Source: Streptomyces neyagawaensis (lineage in GTDB: Bacteria; Actinomycetota; Actinomycetes; Streptomycetales; Streptomycetaceae). Taken from it: DNA of 64,000 nucleotides. The translations under genes and the position numbers were made by a program. The notes beneath the pieces were generated by a model. That model was not told the origin of the DNA. It saw nothing but the letters and a program-made list of their open reading frames with translations, and ran no database searches. Shown here one piece after another: positions 50,805 through 59,912 of the stretch. Each line of letters opens with the position of its first letter. Within the stretch, counting starts at the first letter, position 1. The stretch lies in NCBI RefSeq assembly GCF_023516595.1, contig NZ_JAMGBG010000027.1, positions 62,001-126,000 of the forward strand. Reading direction: 5' to 3'.

Positions 50805-51185
50805 TCAGGAGTCGAACCGGGCGGCTTCCAGGTACTGCGGGTTCGGATCGAGCGCCGCGGCCAGCCGGAAGTGGCGTTTGGCCTGGTCGGGGCGGGCCTG
50901 CCGCTGGTAGGTGCGGGCGAGCGCGTAGTGCGCGTACGCGTTGTCCGGCTCACGCTCCAGGACGATCGTGAACTCCAGTTCGGCCGGGCGTAGTTGGGCG
51001 GCGGCGAAGAAGGCGCGGGCGCGCAGCAGACGGGCCGCCGTGTTCTCGGGGTGTTCGGCGATGACCCGGTCGAGCAGCTTGACGGCGCCCTGCGGGTCGT
51101 TCGCCGTGAGGAGCCGCTCGGCCGCGCGGAAGTCGATGACGTGCGTCTCCGGGGTACGTCCGGTGGAACCGCTGGTCTCGGGCAC
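50805..51185 (-). CDS. Tetratricopeptide repeat protein
   Basis: A 126-residue TPR protein with about two and a half repeats: AERLLTANDPQGAVKLLDRVIAEHPENTAARLL, PAELEFTIVLEREPDNAYAHYALA and RHFRLAAALDPNPQYLEAA. It probably acts as an adaptor in a protein complex. It lies next to coaE with about 50 bases between. Confidence 0.92.
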   Translation of the reverse strand: MPETSGSTGRTPETHVIDFRAAERLLTANDPQGAVKLLDRVIAEHPENTAARLLRARAFFAAAQLRPAELEFTIVLEREPDNAYAHYALARTYQRQARPDQAKRHFRLAAALDPNPQYLEAARFDS

Positions 51186-51234
51186 GGCTGAGTCCTTCCC
51201 TTGCTGCGACGGTTCAACGCCCCCTGGGGGTGGG

Positions 51235-51864
51235 CTATTCCTGTGCGTGTTCGGACCGCTCCCGGGGCTGGTGTGCCCTGCGCTCCAGGTCGGCCCAGAC
51301 GTCCCGGACGCGTCGCCGCAGGTCCTCCAGGGGTACGTCGTTGTCGATGACGATGTCGGCGATCTCGCGGCGCTGGTCGCGCGTGGCCTGGGCGGCCATC
51401 CGTGCGCGGGCGTCCTCCTCGGTCATGCCACGCAGCCGGACGAGGCGGTCGAGCTGGGTCTCCGTGGGCGCGTCCACGACGATGACCAGGTCGTACAGCG
51501 GGGCGAGGCCGTTCTCGGTGAGGAGCGGGACGTCGTGGACGACGACCGCGTCCGGCGCGGCGGCGTGCTCCAGTTCCTGGGAGCGGGCGCCGACCAGGGG
51601 GTGCACGATCGCGTTGAGCGTGGCGAGCTTGTCCGGGTCGGCGAACACCAGGGAGCCCAGCTTGGGGCGGTCCAGGCTGCCGTCCGGCGCCAGCACGTCC
51701 TCGCCGAAGGCGTCCACGACCGCCGCGAGCCCGGGGGTGCCGGGGGCGACGACCTCGCGCGCGATCCGGTCCGCGTCGATCAGCACGGCCCCGTGCTCCA
51801 CGAGCAGCCGGGACACCTCGCTCTTGCCGGCGCCGATACCGCCGGTCAGACCCACTTTCAGCAT
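51235..51864 (-). CDS. coaE: Dephospho-CoA kinase
   Basis: Phosphorylates the 3'-OH of dephospho-CoA, the last step of coenzyme A synthesis. Walker A is [13 protein letters not shown] at the N-terminus, followed by [12 protein letters not shown], and the lid/adenine region has [13 protein letters not shown] with RQ/R-rich segment [16 protein letters not shown] 51864 gives 209 residues, the normal size. Conserved neighbours (PAC2 protein and rpsA upstream) match the order in Streptomyces chromosomes. Confidence 0.97.
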   Translation of the reverse strand: MLKVGLTGGIGAGKSEVSRLLVEHGAVLIDADRIAREVVAPGTPGLAAVVDAFGEDVLAPDGSLDRPKLGSLVFADPDKLATLNAIVHPLVGARSQELEHAAAPDAVVVHDVPLLTENGLAPLYDLVIVVDAPTETQLDRLVRLRGMTEEDARARMAAQATRDQRREIADIVIDNDVPLEDLRRRVRDVWADLERRAHQPRERSEHAQE

Positions 51865-51957
51865 GCCCGGCAGCTTAGGGGGTGGGTGAAAGCCCCGCAC
51901 AGAACTGTGGGAGGCCCGGTCCGCGCGAGCCTCCCACGGCTGGTGGAGGAGCGGGCG

Positions 51958-52896
51958 TCAGCCCTCGCCCTCCCGTTCCGCCAGGAACTTCTCGAACTCG
52001 AGGCCGATCTCGTCGGCAGAGGGGATCTCGACGGGCTCGGCGAGCATGTTGCCCCGTGTCTCGGCCCCCGCGGCGGCGTCGTACTGGTGCTCCAGGCCCT
52101 GGACGAGGGCGACCAGTTCGTCGTCGCCCTCGCGGATCTGCCGGTCGATCTCGGTCTGCGTGCGGTGGGCCTCCGTGCGCAGGGCGTGCGCGACGCTCGG
52201 CAGGACCAGGCCGGTGGCGGCGGTGACGGCCTCCAGGACGGTCAGTGCGGCGTCCGGGTACGGGGAGCGGGCGATGTAGTGCGGAACGTGCGCGGCGACG
52301 CCCAGCACGTCGTGGCCGGCCTCCATGAGGCGGTACTCCACGAGGGCCTCGGCGCTCCCGGGGACCTGGGCCTCCTCGAAGGGGCTGCGGTGTCCGGGGA
52401 CCAGCTCGGCCCGGTTGCCGTGCGGGGTGAGGCCGACGGGCCGGGTGTGGGGCACGCCCATGGGGATGCCGTGGAAGTTGACGGAGAGGCGGACGCCGAG
52501 CCGCTCCACGATCTGCTGGACGGCCTTCGCGAAACGCTCCCACTCCACGTCGGGCTCGGGGCCGGACAGCAGCAGGAAGGGCGCCCCCGTGGCGTCCTGG
52601 ACGAGGCGCACGTCCAGGCTCGGCTCCTCGTAGTCGGTCCAGCGGTCGCGCTTGAACGTCAGCAGCGGGCGCCGGGCCCGGTAGTCCACGAGCCGGTCGT
52701 GGTCGAAGCGGGCGACGACCTGGTGGGGCAGCGAGCCGAGGAGCCGGTCGACGATCTGGTCGCCGGTCTCGCCCGCGTCGATGTATCCGTCGAAGTGGTA
52801 GAGCATGACAAGTCCCGCCGACTCCTGGGCCAGCGCCATGTCGACGACTGCCAGGCCCTTCGGCTCCCATGCGTACAAACCCTGCGGATCAAGCAC
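51958..52896 (-). CDS. PAC2 family protein
   Basis: A 312-residue protein of the PAC2 (proteasome assembly chaperone 2) family: [27 protein letters not shown]-type core [14 protein letters not shown] and [15 protein letters not shown]. In actinomycetes it may assist the 20S proteasome or act as a fold-related ligase; it lies between rpsA and coaE. GTG 52896 is chosen because it starts LDPQGLYAW, with GGAGG upstream. The C-terminus is acidic and helical. Confidence 0.93.
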   Translation of the reverse strand: MLDPQGLYAWEPKGLAVVDMALAQESAGLVMLYHFDGYIDAGETGDQIVDRLLGSLPHQVVARFDHDRLVDYRARRPLLTFKRDRWTDYEEPSLDVRLVQDATGAPFLLLSGPEPDVEWERFAKAVQQIVERLGVRLSVNFHGIPMGVPHTRPVGLTPHGNRAELVPGHRSPFEEAQVPGSAEALVEYRLMEAGHDVLGVAAHVPHYIARSPYPDAALTVLEAVTAATGLVLPSVAHALRTEAHRTQTEIDRQIREGDDELVALVQGLEHQYDAAAGAETRGNMLAEPVEIPSADEIGLEFEKFLAEREGEG

Positions 52897-53017
52897 TGTG
52901 ACCGCTCCTCCTCGTGTTCGTACGTCCCAACGCCGTACGGGGGCCCGGCATTCCCGGAGCCGGTTGGAGAAGTGCGGTTCGCGCGCGCCGGAGCGGGGAT
53001 GGCGGCGCACACACGTC

Positions 53018-53049
53018 GGGCCCGCACCCCCCGGAGGGGATGCGGGCCC
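53018..53049 (-). terminator. rpsA terminator
   Basis: A 9-bp stem (GGGCCCGCA with TGCGGGCCC) with a further CCCC/GGGG inner stem lies ~35 bases past the rpsA stop. It is well placed to end rpsA transcription before the PAC2 gene. Confidence 0.75.
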
Positions 53050-53083
53050 GGCGTGTTATCGGCTGTGCCTCAGCGGCGAGCGG

Positions 53084-54580
53084 TCAGCTCTGGCCGCCGG
53101 CCAGCTTCTCGCGCAGAGCGGCGAGCGCCTCGTCCGAGGCGAGCGCACCGGAGGTGTCCGCACCCTCGGAGGAGTACGAACCGCCACCCGCGGCCGGAGC
53201 GGCACCCGCGGCGTCGCCACCCTCGGCGGCGGCAGCGGCGTCGGCCTCGCGGCTCTTGATGACCTGCTGCTGGTGCTGCTCGAAGCGGGTCTGCGCCTCG
53301 GCGTACTGGCGCTCCCACTCCTCGCGCTGCTTCTCGTAGCCCTCGAGCCAGTCGTTGGTCTCGGGGTCGAAGCCCTCGGGGTAGATGTAGTTGCCCTGGT
53401 CGTCGTAGGACGCGGCCATGCCGTACAGGGTCGGGTCGAACTCGACCGAGGCCGGGTCGGCACCGAAGGACTCGTTGGCCTGCTTCAGCGAGAGGCTGAT
53501 GCGACGGCGCTCGAGGTCGATGTCGATGACCTTGACGAAGATCTCGTCGTTGACCTGGACGACCTGCTCCGGGATCTCCACGTGGCGCTCGGCCAGCTCG
53601 GAGATGTGGACCAGACCCTCGATGCCCTCGTCCACGCGGACGAACGCACCGAACGGAACCAGCTTCGTGACCTTGCCGGGCACGACCTGGCCGATCTGGT
53701 GGGTGCGGGCGAACTGCTGCCACGGGTCTTCCTGGGTCGCCTTCAGCGACAGGGAGACGCGCTCGCGGTCCATGTCGACGTCGAGGACCTCGACCGTGAC
53801 CTCCTGGCCGACCTCGACGACCTCGGAGGGGTGGTCGATGTGCTTCCAGGACAGCTCGGAGACGTGGACCAGACCGTCGACGCCACCCAGGTCCACGAAG
53901 GCACCGAAGTTGACGATCGAGGAGACCACACCGGAACGGACCTGACCCTTCTGGAGGGTCGTGAGGAACGTCTGGCGGACCTCGGACTGGGTCTGCTCCA
54001 GCCAGGCACGGCGGGACAGGACCACGTTGTTGCGGTTCTTGTCCAGCTCGATGATCTTGGCCTCGAGCTCCTTGCCCACGTAGGGCTGGAGGTCGCGGAC
54101 GCGGCGCATCTCGACGAGAGAGGCCGGGAGGAAGCCGCGGAGGCCGATGTCGAGGATGAGACCACCCTTGACGACCTCGATGACGGTACCGGTGACGATC
54201 CCGTCCTCTTCCTTGATCTTCTCGATGGTGCCCCAGGCACGCTCGTACTGGGCGCGCTTCTTCGAGAGGATCAGGCGGCCTTCCTTGTCCTCCTTCTGGA
54301 GGACCAGGGCCTCGATCTCGTCACCGACGGCGACGACCTCGTTGGGGTCGACGTCGTGCTTGATCGAAAGCTCGCGGCTCGGGATAACGCCTTCGGTCTT
54401 GTAACCGATGTCGAGCAGGACCTCGTCCCGGTCGACCTTCACGATGACGCCGTCGACGATGTCGCCGTCGTTGAAGTACTTGATCGTCTCGTCGATCGCG
54501 GCGAGGAAGGCTTCCTCGTTACCGATGTCGTTGACCGCTACCTGCGGGGTGGTGGCGGTGGTCTCGGTGCTGCTCGTCAT
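53084..54580 (-). CDS. rpsA: 30S ribosomal protein S1
   Basis: The mRNA-binding S1 protein of the small subunit, 498 residues. Four S1 (OB-fold) domains are visible: about 40-110 (DIVDGVIVKVDRDEVLLDIG), 127-192 (GIVTGTVIEVVKGGLILDIG), 213-283 (GQVRSGVVSSIVNFGAFVDL) and 298-368 (GQVVPGKVTKLVPFGAFVRV). A charged helical tail and an Ala/Gly-rich C-terminus follow. Actinobacterial S1 with four domains is normal, in contrast to six in E. coli. The start is ATG 54580. A good promoter lies ~200 bases upstream, giving a long leader. Confidence 0.98.
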   Translation of the reverse strand: MTSSTETTATTPQVAVNDIGNEEAFLAAIDETIKYFNDGDIVDGVIVKVDRDEVLLDIGYKTEGVIPSRELSIKHDVDPNEVVAVGDEIEALVLQKEDKEGRLILSKKRAQYERAWGTIEKIKEEDGIVTGTVIEVVKGGLILDIGLRGFLPASLVEMRRVRDLQPYVGKELEAKIIELDKNRNNVVLSRRAWLEQTQSEVRQTFLTTLQKGQVRSGVVSSIVNFGAFVDLGGVDGLVHVSELSWKHIDHPSEVVEVGQEVTVEVLDVDMDRERVSLSLKATQEDPWQQFARTHQIGQVVPGKVTKLVPFGAFVRVDEGIEGLVHISELAERHVEIPEQVVQVNDEIFVKVIDIDLERRRISLSLKQANESFGADPASVEFDPTLYGMAASYDDQGNYIYPEGFDPETNDWLEGYEKQREEWERQYAEAQTRFEQHQQQVIKSREADAAAAAEGGDAAGAAPAAGGGSYSSEGADTSGALASDEALAALREKLAGGQS

Positions 54581-54778
54581 GTGGGAAAGGGCTCCGGTAC
54601 GGACATTGAAGTCGTAGGTACTGCTTACGCCGGGAGCCCGTTTCGCTCTGCAGAAGCCGGACAGCCAAGGAAGCGCCACACAAAACCGCTGGTGGCGCCT
54701 CGACAACCGAGGGGACATACAACAGATGCGAGCGCAGCCTGCTACGTCTGAGGTGCGCAGGCCCGCAGCGCAACTTGT

Positions 54779-54807
54779 AGCATACGGGGGCAGCCAGGCA
54801 GGGTCAA
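54779..54807 (-). promoter_or_regulatory. rpsA: Vegetative-type rpsA promoter
   Basis: TTGACC (54802-54807) and TATGCT (54779-54784) with a 17-bp spacer on the minus strand closely match the HrdB consensus. Transcription would begin near 54772, giving a leader of about 190 bases. No other comparable promoter appears in the rest of this 478-bp gap. Confidence 0.8.
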
Positions 54808-55057
54808 TGCGCGAAGGCGCACCACCCGGGGCGGAACGCCGCATACCCGGCACAAATCCCGTCCCGTGAGGCCACGCAGGCCTGGGACACACCTTCCGTG
54901 ACGCGATTCTGAGGCCATCGCGCCACTCGGGTTACGGAAGAGTACGACGAGGGAGCCGATCATCCAAGAGCGCGATGTCCACGAAATCTCCACCGCCCCC
55001 GCGACCGCCGGCTCCCCCGATGCCGACGAGCCCGAGGCCACCCGGCGCGAGGCCGGG

Positions 55058-55816
55058 GTGGCGGAGAGCTCCCGGGCCAACCGGGGCTGGTGGGACCGGA
55101 ACGCGGACGACTACCAGGTCGAGCACGGCACGTTCCTCGGCGACGACCGGTTCGTCTGGGGCCCGGAGGGGCTCGACGAGGTCGAGGCGGAGCTGCTCGG
55201 GCCGCCGGAGGAGCTGAAGGGCAAGGACGTCCTGGAGATCGGCGCGGGGGCCGCGCAGTGCTCCCGCTGGCTCGTCGCGCAGGGGGCCCGGCCCGTCGCC
55301 CTGGACCTCTCGCACCGTCAGCTCCAGCACGCCCTGCGGATCGGCGGATCGTTTCCCCTGGTGTGTGCCGACGCGGGCGACCTGCCCTTCGCGGACGCCT
55401 CCTTCGACCTGGCGTGCTCGGCGTACGGGGCGCTGCCGTTCGTCGCGGACCCCGTGCGGGTGCTGCGGGAGGTCCGTCGCGTCCTGCGGCCCGGGGGCCG
55501 TTTCGTGTTCTCGGTGACTCATCCGATCCGCTGGGCGTTCCCGGACGAGCCCGGCCCGGAGGGTCTGTCGGTCTCCGCGTCGTACTTCGACCGCACGCCG
55601 TACGTCGAGCAGGACGAGGAGGGGCGGGCCGTGTACGTGGAGCACCACAGGACGGTCGGCGACCGCGTCCGGGACATCGTCGCGGCGGACCTCCGTCTCG
55701 TCGACCTGGTCGAGCCGGAGTGGCCCGCCTGGAACAGCTCGGAGTGGGGCGGCTGGTCGCCGCTGCGCGGGAACCTGATCCCGGGCACCGCGATCTTCGT
55801 GTGCGCACGGGACTGA
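55058..55816 (+). CDS. Class I SAM-dependent methyltransferase
   Basis: Ubiquinone/sterol-type Rossmann methyltransferase, divergent from rpsA. The N-terminus begins NRGWWDRNADDYQ. Motif I is VLEIGAGAAQCSRWL, motif II PVALDLSHRQL, the post-I region FDLACSAYGALPFV and motif III RRVLRPGGRFVFSVTHP. GTG 55058 follows GAGG; an open frame extends further upstream without a standard start, so the true N-terminus could be about 33 residues longer if an ATC/ATT start were used. Substrate unknown. The gene order next to rpsA is conserved in the genus (from memory). Confidence 0.9.
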   Translation: MAESSRANRGWWDRNADDYQVEHGTFLGDDRFVWGPEGLDEVEAELLGPPEELKGKDVLEIGAGAAQCSRWLVAQGARPVALDLSHRQLQHALRIGGSFPLVCADAGDLPFADASFDLACSAYGALPFVADPVRVLREVRRVLRPGGRFVFSVTHPIRWAFPDEPGPEGLSVSASYFDRTPYVEQDEEGRAVYVEHHRTVGDRVRDIVAADLRLVDLVEPEWPAWNSSEWGGWSPLRGNLIPGTAIFVCARD

Positions 55817-55931
55817 AGCCGGGACTGAGACACACGGCCGCCGCTCCGGCTCACGCGCGCGTGACGGCTCACCCGCCGTACCGGCTCACGCGCGCGTGGG
55901 GTGCCGTCCCGGACGTACGACACTGAAGGGC

Positions 55932-58526
55932 GTGATCCGTTACGACGCTCTGGACGCGCTGCCCGTGCGCGGTGCCCTGCCCGGTCTGAACGACGCCCTG
56001 GAGGGGCACGGCACCGCCGTTCTCGTCGCGCCGCCCGGCACCGGCAAGACGACGCTGGTGCCGCTTGCACTGGCCGGGCTGCTGGGCGGCGGGCCGGCGC
56101 GGCGGGTGGTCGTGGCCGAGCCGCGGCGGATCGCCGCGCGGGCGGCGGCGCGGCGGATGGCGTGGCTGCTGGGCGAGAAGCCCGGCGAGAGCGTCGGCCA
56201 CACGGTGCGCGGCGAGCGGGTCGTGGGGCGGCACACACGCGTGGAGGTCGTCACGACCGGTGTGCTGCTGCAGCGGTTGCAGCGGGACCAGGAACTCGCC
56301 GGGGTCGACGTGGTGGTGCTCGACGAGTGCCACGAGCGGCATCTGGACGCGGACACGGTGGCGGCGTTCCTACTGGATGTGCGGGAGGCGCTGCGGCCCG
56401 AGCTGCGGCTGGTGGCGGCGTCGGCGACGACGGACGCGGAGGGCTGGGCGCGGCTGCTGGGCGGCGCGCCGGTCGTGGCGGCGCAGGGTGTGTCGTATCC
56501 CGTCGAGGTGGTGTGGGCGCCGCCGTCGCGTCCGGTGCGGCCGCCGCACGGGATGCGGGTGGATCCGGCGCTGCTGGCGCATGTGGCCTCGGTGGTGCGG
56601 CGGGCGCTCGCCGAGCGGTCGGGGGACGTGCTGTGCTTCCTGCCGGGTGTGGGCGAGATCGCGCGCGTCGCCGGGCAGCTGGGCGAGGTCGACGGCGTCG
56701 ACGTCCTCCAGGTGCACGGGCGGGCGTCGGCGGCCGTGCAGGACGCGGTGCTGGCCGGCGGGGAGCGGCGGCGGGTGGTGCTGGCGACGGCGGTGGCGGA
56801 GTCGTCGCTGACCGTTCCGGGGGTCCGGGTGGTCGTCGACTCGGGGCTGGCCCGGGAGCCGCGGGTCGACCATGCGCGCGGGCTGAGCGCCCTGACGACC
56901 GTACGGGCGTCGCAGGCGGCCGGGCGGCAGCGGGCGGGGCGGGCCGGGCGTGAGGCGCCGGGGGCGGTGTACCGGTGCTGGGCCGAGGCCGAGGACGGCC
57001 ATCTGCCCCGGTTCCCGGCGCCGGAGATCAGGGTCGCCGATCTCACCGCGTTCGCCCTTCAGGCGGCCTGCTGGGGCGATCCGGAGGCTTCCGGTCTCGC
57101 GCTGCTCGACCCGCCGCCCGGTGGGGCGATGGCGGCGGCGCGGGAGGTGCTGACGGCGATCGGCGCGGTGGACGCCGCCGGGCGGGCCACCTCGCGCGGT
57201 GCGCGCATGGCGCGGCTGGGTCTGCATCCCCGGCTGGGGCGGGCCCTGCTGGACGCGGCGCCCCTGGTGGGGGCGGACCGGGCCGCGGAGGTCGTGGCGC
57301 TGTTGAGCGAGGAGCCGCCACGGGAGTACGGCGACGACCTCCTGGCGGCGCTGCGGGCGGCCCGGCGCGGCGGTGACGCCTACGCCGGCCGCTGGCGTGC
57401 GGAGGTGCGACGCCTGCGGACGGCCGCGACGCCGCCCTCGAAGCGGGACGCGTCCGGCCCGTCCCGCCCGCCCGCCGATGCCCACCGCGCGCAGTCCGCC
57501 GATGATCGTGACGGGCACGCCTCGGGCGGCGGCCGCCCGCATCCCGCCGACTCCGACGAGCGGCTCGTGGGGACCGTGGCGGCATTGGCCTTCCCCGAGC
57601 GGGTCGCCAAGGCGGTGCAGGGGGCCCATCTGATGGTCAACGGGACTCGGGCGCAGGTCGGGGAGGGGTCCGGGTTGCGGAACGCCCCGTGGCTCGCCGT
57701 GGCCGTGGCGGACCGGCCGGTGGGTGCCGGGCACGCGCGCGTGCGGCTCGGGGCCGTCGTCGACGAGGAGGTGGCGCGGTCGGCGGCCGCCGCCCTGCAC
57801 GGCGAGGGCGAGGAGGTCCGCTGGAGCGACGGGGATGTCGTGGCGCGGCGGGTGGAGCGGCTGGGGGCCGTGGAGTTGGCGGTACGGCCGCTCCGGGATC
57901 CCGGGTCCGGGCTCGTACGGGCGGCGTTGCTGGAGGGGTTGCGGACCGAGGAGCTGGGGCTGCTGCGGTGGTCGGAGGGGGCCGTGTCGTTGCGGCAGCG
58001 GCTCGCCTTCCTGCACGCGCGTCTCGGTGAGCCCTGGCCCGATGTCTCCGACAGTGCCCTGCACGCGCGCGTGGACGACTGGCTGGAGCCGGAGTTGAGC
58101 CGTGCCCGGCGGCGGGCGGATCTCGGGCGGATCGACGCCGGGGAGGCGCTGGGGCGGCTGCTGCCGTGGGCCACCGGGGACGCCGTACGGCTGGACGAGC
58201 TCGCACCCGAGCGGATCGAGGTGCCGAGCGGGTCGCGGATACGGGTCGACTACACGCGGCCCGAGCAGCCGGTGCTGGCGGTGAAGTTGCAGGAGATGTT
58301 CGGGCTCCAGGAGTCGCCCGTACTCGCCGGAGTGCCGGTGCTCGTGCATCTGCTGTCGCCCGCCGGGCGGCCCGCCGCCGTCACCGCCGATCTCGCCTCG
58401 TTCTGGAAGGACGGGTACCGGGCCGTGCGGGCGGAGCTGCGCGGCCGGTATCCCAAGCATCCGTGGCCGGAGGACCCGGCGGCGGCCGAGCCGACCCGGT
58501 TCACCAACGCGCGACTCAGGCGGTGA
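55932..58526 (+). CDS. hrpB: ATP-dependent RNA helicase HrpB
   Basis: A DEAH-box helicase of 864 residues. Walker A is VAPPGTGKTTL, the DEAH motif reads LDECHERHLDAD (DECH variant), motif III is AASATTD, and motif VI is QRAGRAGRE. The C-terminal HrpB-specific domain follows (e.g. LWAT/LLPWATGDAVRLDELAPERIEVPSGS and VDYTRPEQPVLAVKLQEMFG). The in vivo RNA role is unclear. A region around residues 500-540 is Arg/Ser/Asp-rich with low complexity. GTG 55932 has GAAGGG upstream. Its 3' end overlaps the convergent DUF3068 gene by 11 bases. Confidence 0.95.
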   Translation: MIRYDALDALPVRGALPGLNDALEGHGTAVLVAPPGTGKTTLVPLALAGLLGGGPARRVVVAEPRRIAARAAARRMAWLLGEKPGESVGHTVRGERVVGRHTRVEVVTTGVLLQRLQRDQELAGVDVVVLDECHERHLDADTVAAFLLDVREALRPELRLVAASATTDAEGWARLLGGAPVVAAQGVSYPVEVVWAPPSRPVRPPHGMRVDPALLAHVASVVRRALAERSGDVLCFLPGVGEIARVAGQLGEVDGVDVLQVHGRASAAVQDAVLAGGERRRVVLATAVAESSLTVPGVRVVVDSGLAREPRVDHARGLSALTTVRASQAAGRQRAGRAGREAPGAVYRCWAEAEDGHLPRFPAPEIRVADLTAFALQAACWGDPEASGLALLDPPPGGAMAAAREVLTAIGAVDAAGRATSRGARMARLGLHPRLGRALLDAAPLVGADRAAEVVALLSEEPPREYGDDLLAALRAARRGGDAYAGRWRAEVRRLRTAATPPSKRDASGPSRPPADAHRAQSADDRDGHASGGGRPHPADSDERLVGTVAALAFPERVAKAVQGAHLMVNGTRAQVGEGSGLRNAPWLAVAVADRPVGAGHARVRLGAVVDEEVARSAAAALHGEGEEVRWSDGDVVARRVERLGAVELAVRPLRDPGSGLVRAALLEGLRTEELGLLRWSEGAVSLRQRLAFLHARLGEPWPDVSDSALHARVDDWLEPELSRARRRADLGRIDAGEALGRLLPWATGDAVRLDELAPERIEVPSGSRIRVDYTRPEQPVLAVKLQEMFGLQESPVLAGVPVLVHLLSPAGRPAAVTADLASFWKDGYRAVRAELRGRYPKHPWPEDPAAAEPTRFTNARLRR

Positions 58527-59508
58527 CCGGCTCGGAGGTGACGGGTTCCTCGACCCCGGATCCTCCCGCCCTGCGGCCGCGGGCCTCGATGGAGAGGGCG
58601 AGGGCCAGGAGCAGGAGGCCCAGGCCCAGGAAGCCCCAGGGCAGGTAGGAGGTCATGAGGAGCACGACGACGCGCTGGGACGTGACGAGGTCGACGGTGT
58701 GTTCGATGTAGTCCTCGCGCATCTTCACGTGGCCGGCGAACGCGGTCACCTTCTTACGGTCGCCGAGGAGGGTGCCGCCGCGCAGTTCCTCCTTGTGGAT
58801 CTCCTCGCCGTACACGGGGGCCCCGGTGACCGGCTCCACCCAGAACTTGCGGACCGTGGTGTACCAGCGGGTCGTGCCGGTCTTCGCGACCGTCTCACGG
58901 GTGATGCCCTCGACGGGCATGATCCGGGGGAAGGGGACCTCGGTCCAGGGGATGGTCTGCTCGAAGTAGTAGACCTCCACGCCGCGGAAGTCCTGGGTCC
59001 CCTTGTAGTGGATGGGGGCGGTGACACGGGCCTGGGCGTCGAAGTACTCGTAGTCGCGGGGCTCGGTGAGGAAGGGCCACTTGAACTCCAGGCCCTCACG
59101 GCGGACGGGGTCGCCGTCGACCATCTCGCCCCTGGCGTGGACGGGCTCCTGGGTGTGGGCGTCGAAGATGTAGCGCTCGGGGATCTTGGAGACCATCTCG
59201 CCGTCGGGCCCCTGGACATAGGACAGGCCGTCCCAGACGACCACGTCGCGGCCCGCCGTCTTCTCGATCCGCTCCGAGGCCTCCACGTTGCCCTTGAGGG
59301 TCTGAACGATGGTGACCTGGGGGACCTTGCGTTCGGTCATCGTGCCGTAGTCGAGGAGGGTGGCGTCCTTCGCGACGAGGACCATGTCCTGGTACTGGTC
59401 GGCGGGGATCTTGGCCAGGCGGGGGAAGGCGTACCAGCGGGTCAGCGGGGACAGCGCGGCGAAGAACACGGCCAACGCGAGCAGGATCAGACCGGCCCTG
59501 CGGTGCAT
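58516..59508 (-). CDS. DUF3068 (PorA-family-like) membrane protein
   Basis: A 330-residue protein with an N-terminal TM segment (LILLALAVFFAALSPL), a large extracytoplasmic domain (about 30-285) and a C-terminal TM segment (YLPWGFLGLGLLLLALALSI) followed by a basic anchor. It has DUF3068-family features: LAKIPADQYQDMVLVAKDATLLDYG, IPERYIFDAHTQEPV and FFEQTIPWTE-like YYFEQTIPWTEVPFP. The role is unknown in Streptomyces; related families include corynebacterial porins. It overlaps the 3' end of hrpB. A short SPW_0924-type gene lies upstream. Confidence 0.9.
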   Translation of the reverse strand: MHRRAGLILLALAVFFAALSPLTRWYAFPRLAKIPADQYQDMVLVAKDATLLDYGTMTERKVPQVTIVQTLKGNVEASERIEKTAGRDVVVWDGLSYVQGPDGEMVSKIPERYIFDAHTQEPVHARGEMVDGDPVRREGLEFKWPFLTEPRDYEYFDAQARVTAPIHYKGTQDFRGVEVYYFEQTIPWTEVPFPRIMPVEGITRETVAKTGTTRWYTTVRKFWVEPVTGAPVYGEEIHKEELRGGTLLGDRKKVTAFAGHVKMREDYIEHTVDLVTSQRVVVLLMTSYLPWGFLGLGLLLLALALSIEARGRRAGGSGVEEPVTSEPVTA

Positions 59509-59620
59509 CTCGGCCTCCCTCCCGGGCGGTTGTGGATGTGCGGTTCCCTCGGCCGTCGAACTGCGGACGGCGCGGTCGGCGCGGTCGGCGCGGACGGCGC
59601 GGTCGGCGTCGGTCGTTCGG

Positions 59621-59755
59621 CTACGGGTGCGGGGGCACCGTCGTCAGCAGGGGTTTCGGGGATGTCTCCCCCGTCGGTGTGCCCAGCTCGGTGAGTGCGA
59701 GGACCAGCGCGAACGCCAGGGCGAGTCCGGTCGCGGCGGCGATCAGGGCACGCAT
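59621..59755 (-). CDS. SPW_0924-like miniprotein (44 aa)
   Basis: A tiny gene encoding MRALIAAATGLALAFALVLA followed by a 24-residue tail containing ETSPKPLLTTVP and ending PPHP. A GGAGG lies six bases before ATG 59755, which strongly supports translation. One TM helix then a short Pro/Thr tail gives a membrane-anchored peptide, matching the SPW_0924 family of Streptomyces as I remember it. Function unknown. It precedes the DUF3068 gene on the same strand. Short GCGCGGTCGG-type repeats lie just downstream of its stop. Confidence 0.85.
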   Translation of the reverse strand: MRALIAAATGLALAFALVLALTELGTPTGETSPKPLLTTVPPHP

Positions 59756-59912
59756 ACGGAACCTCCCGACCGGTGAGCCCGCCGACAAGCGGGAGCTGAT
59801 ACATCGTCAGGTCCGGCACCGTAGCAACGGCCGGGCGAGATGAGAACACGTTGCACACACAACGACGGCGCCCCTCCGGAAGAGGGGCGCCGTGGTGGCG
59901 TGTGCGTGGTGG

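Noticed and set aside
56370..58460. Long minus-strand frame antisense to hrpB
   Set aside because: Typical shadow of a very GC-rich gene: the plus-strand frame gives a complete DEAH helicase and the antisense frame has no domain.
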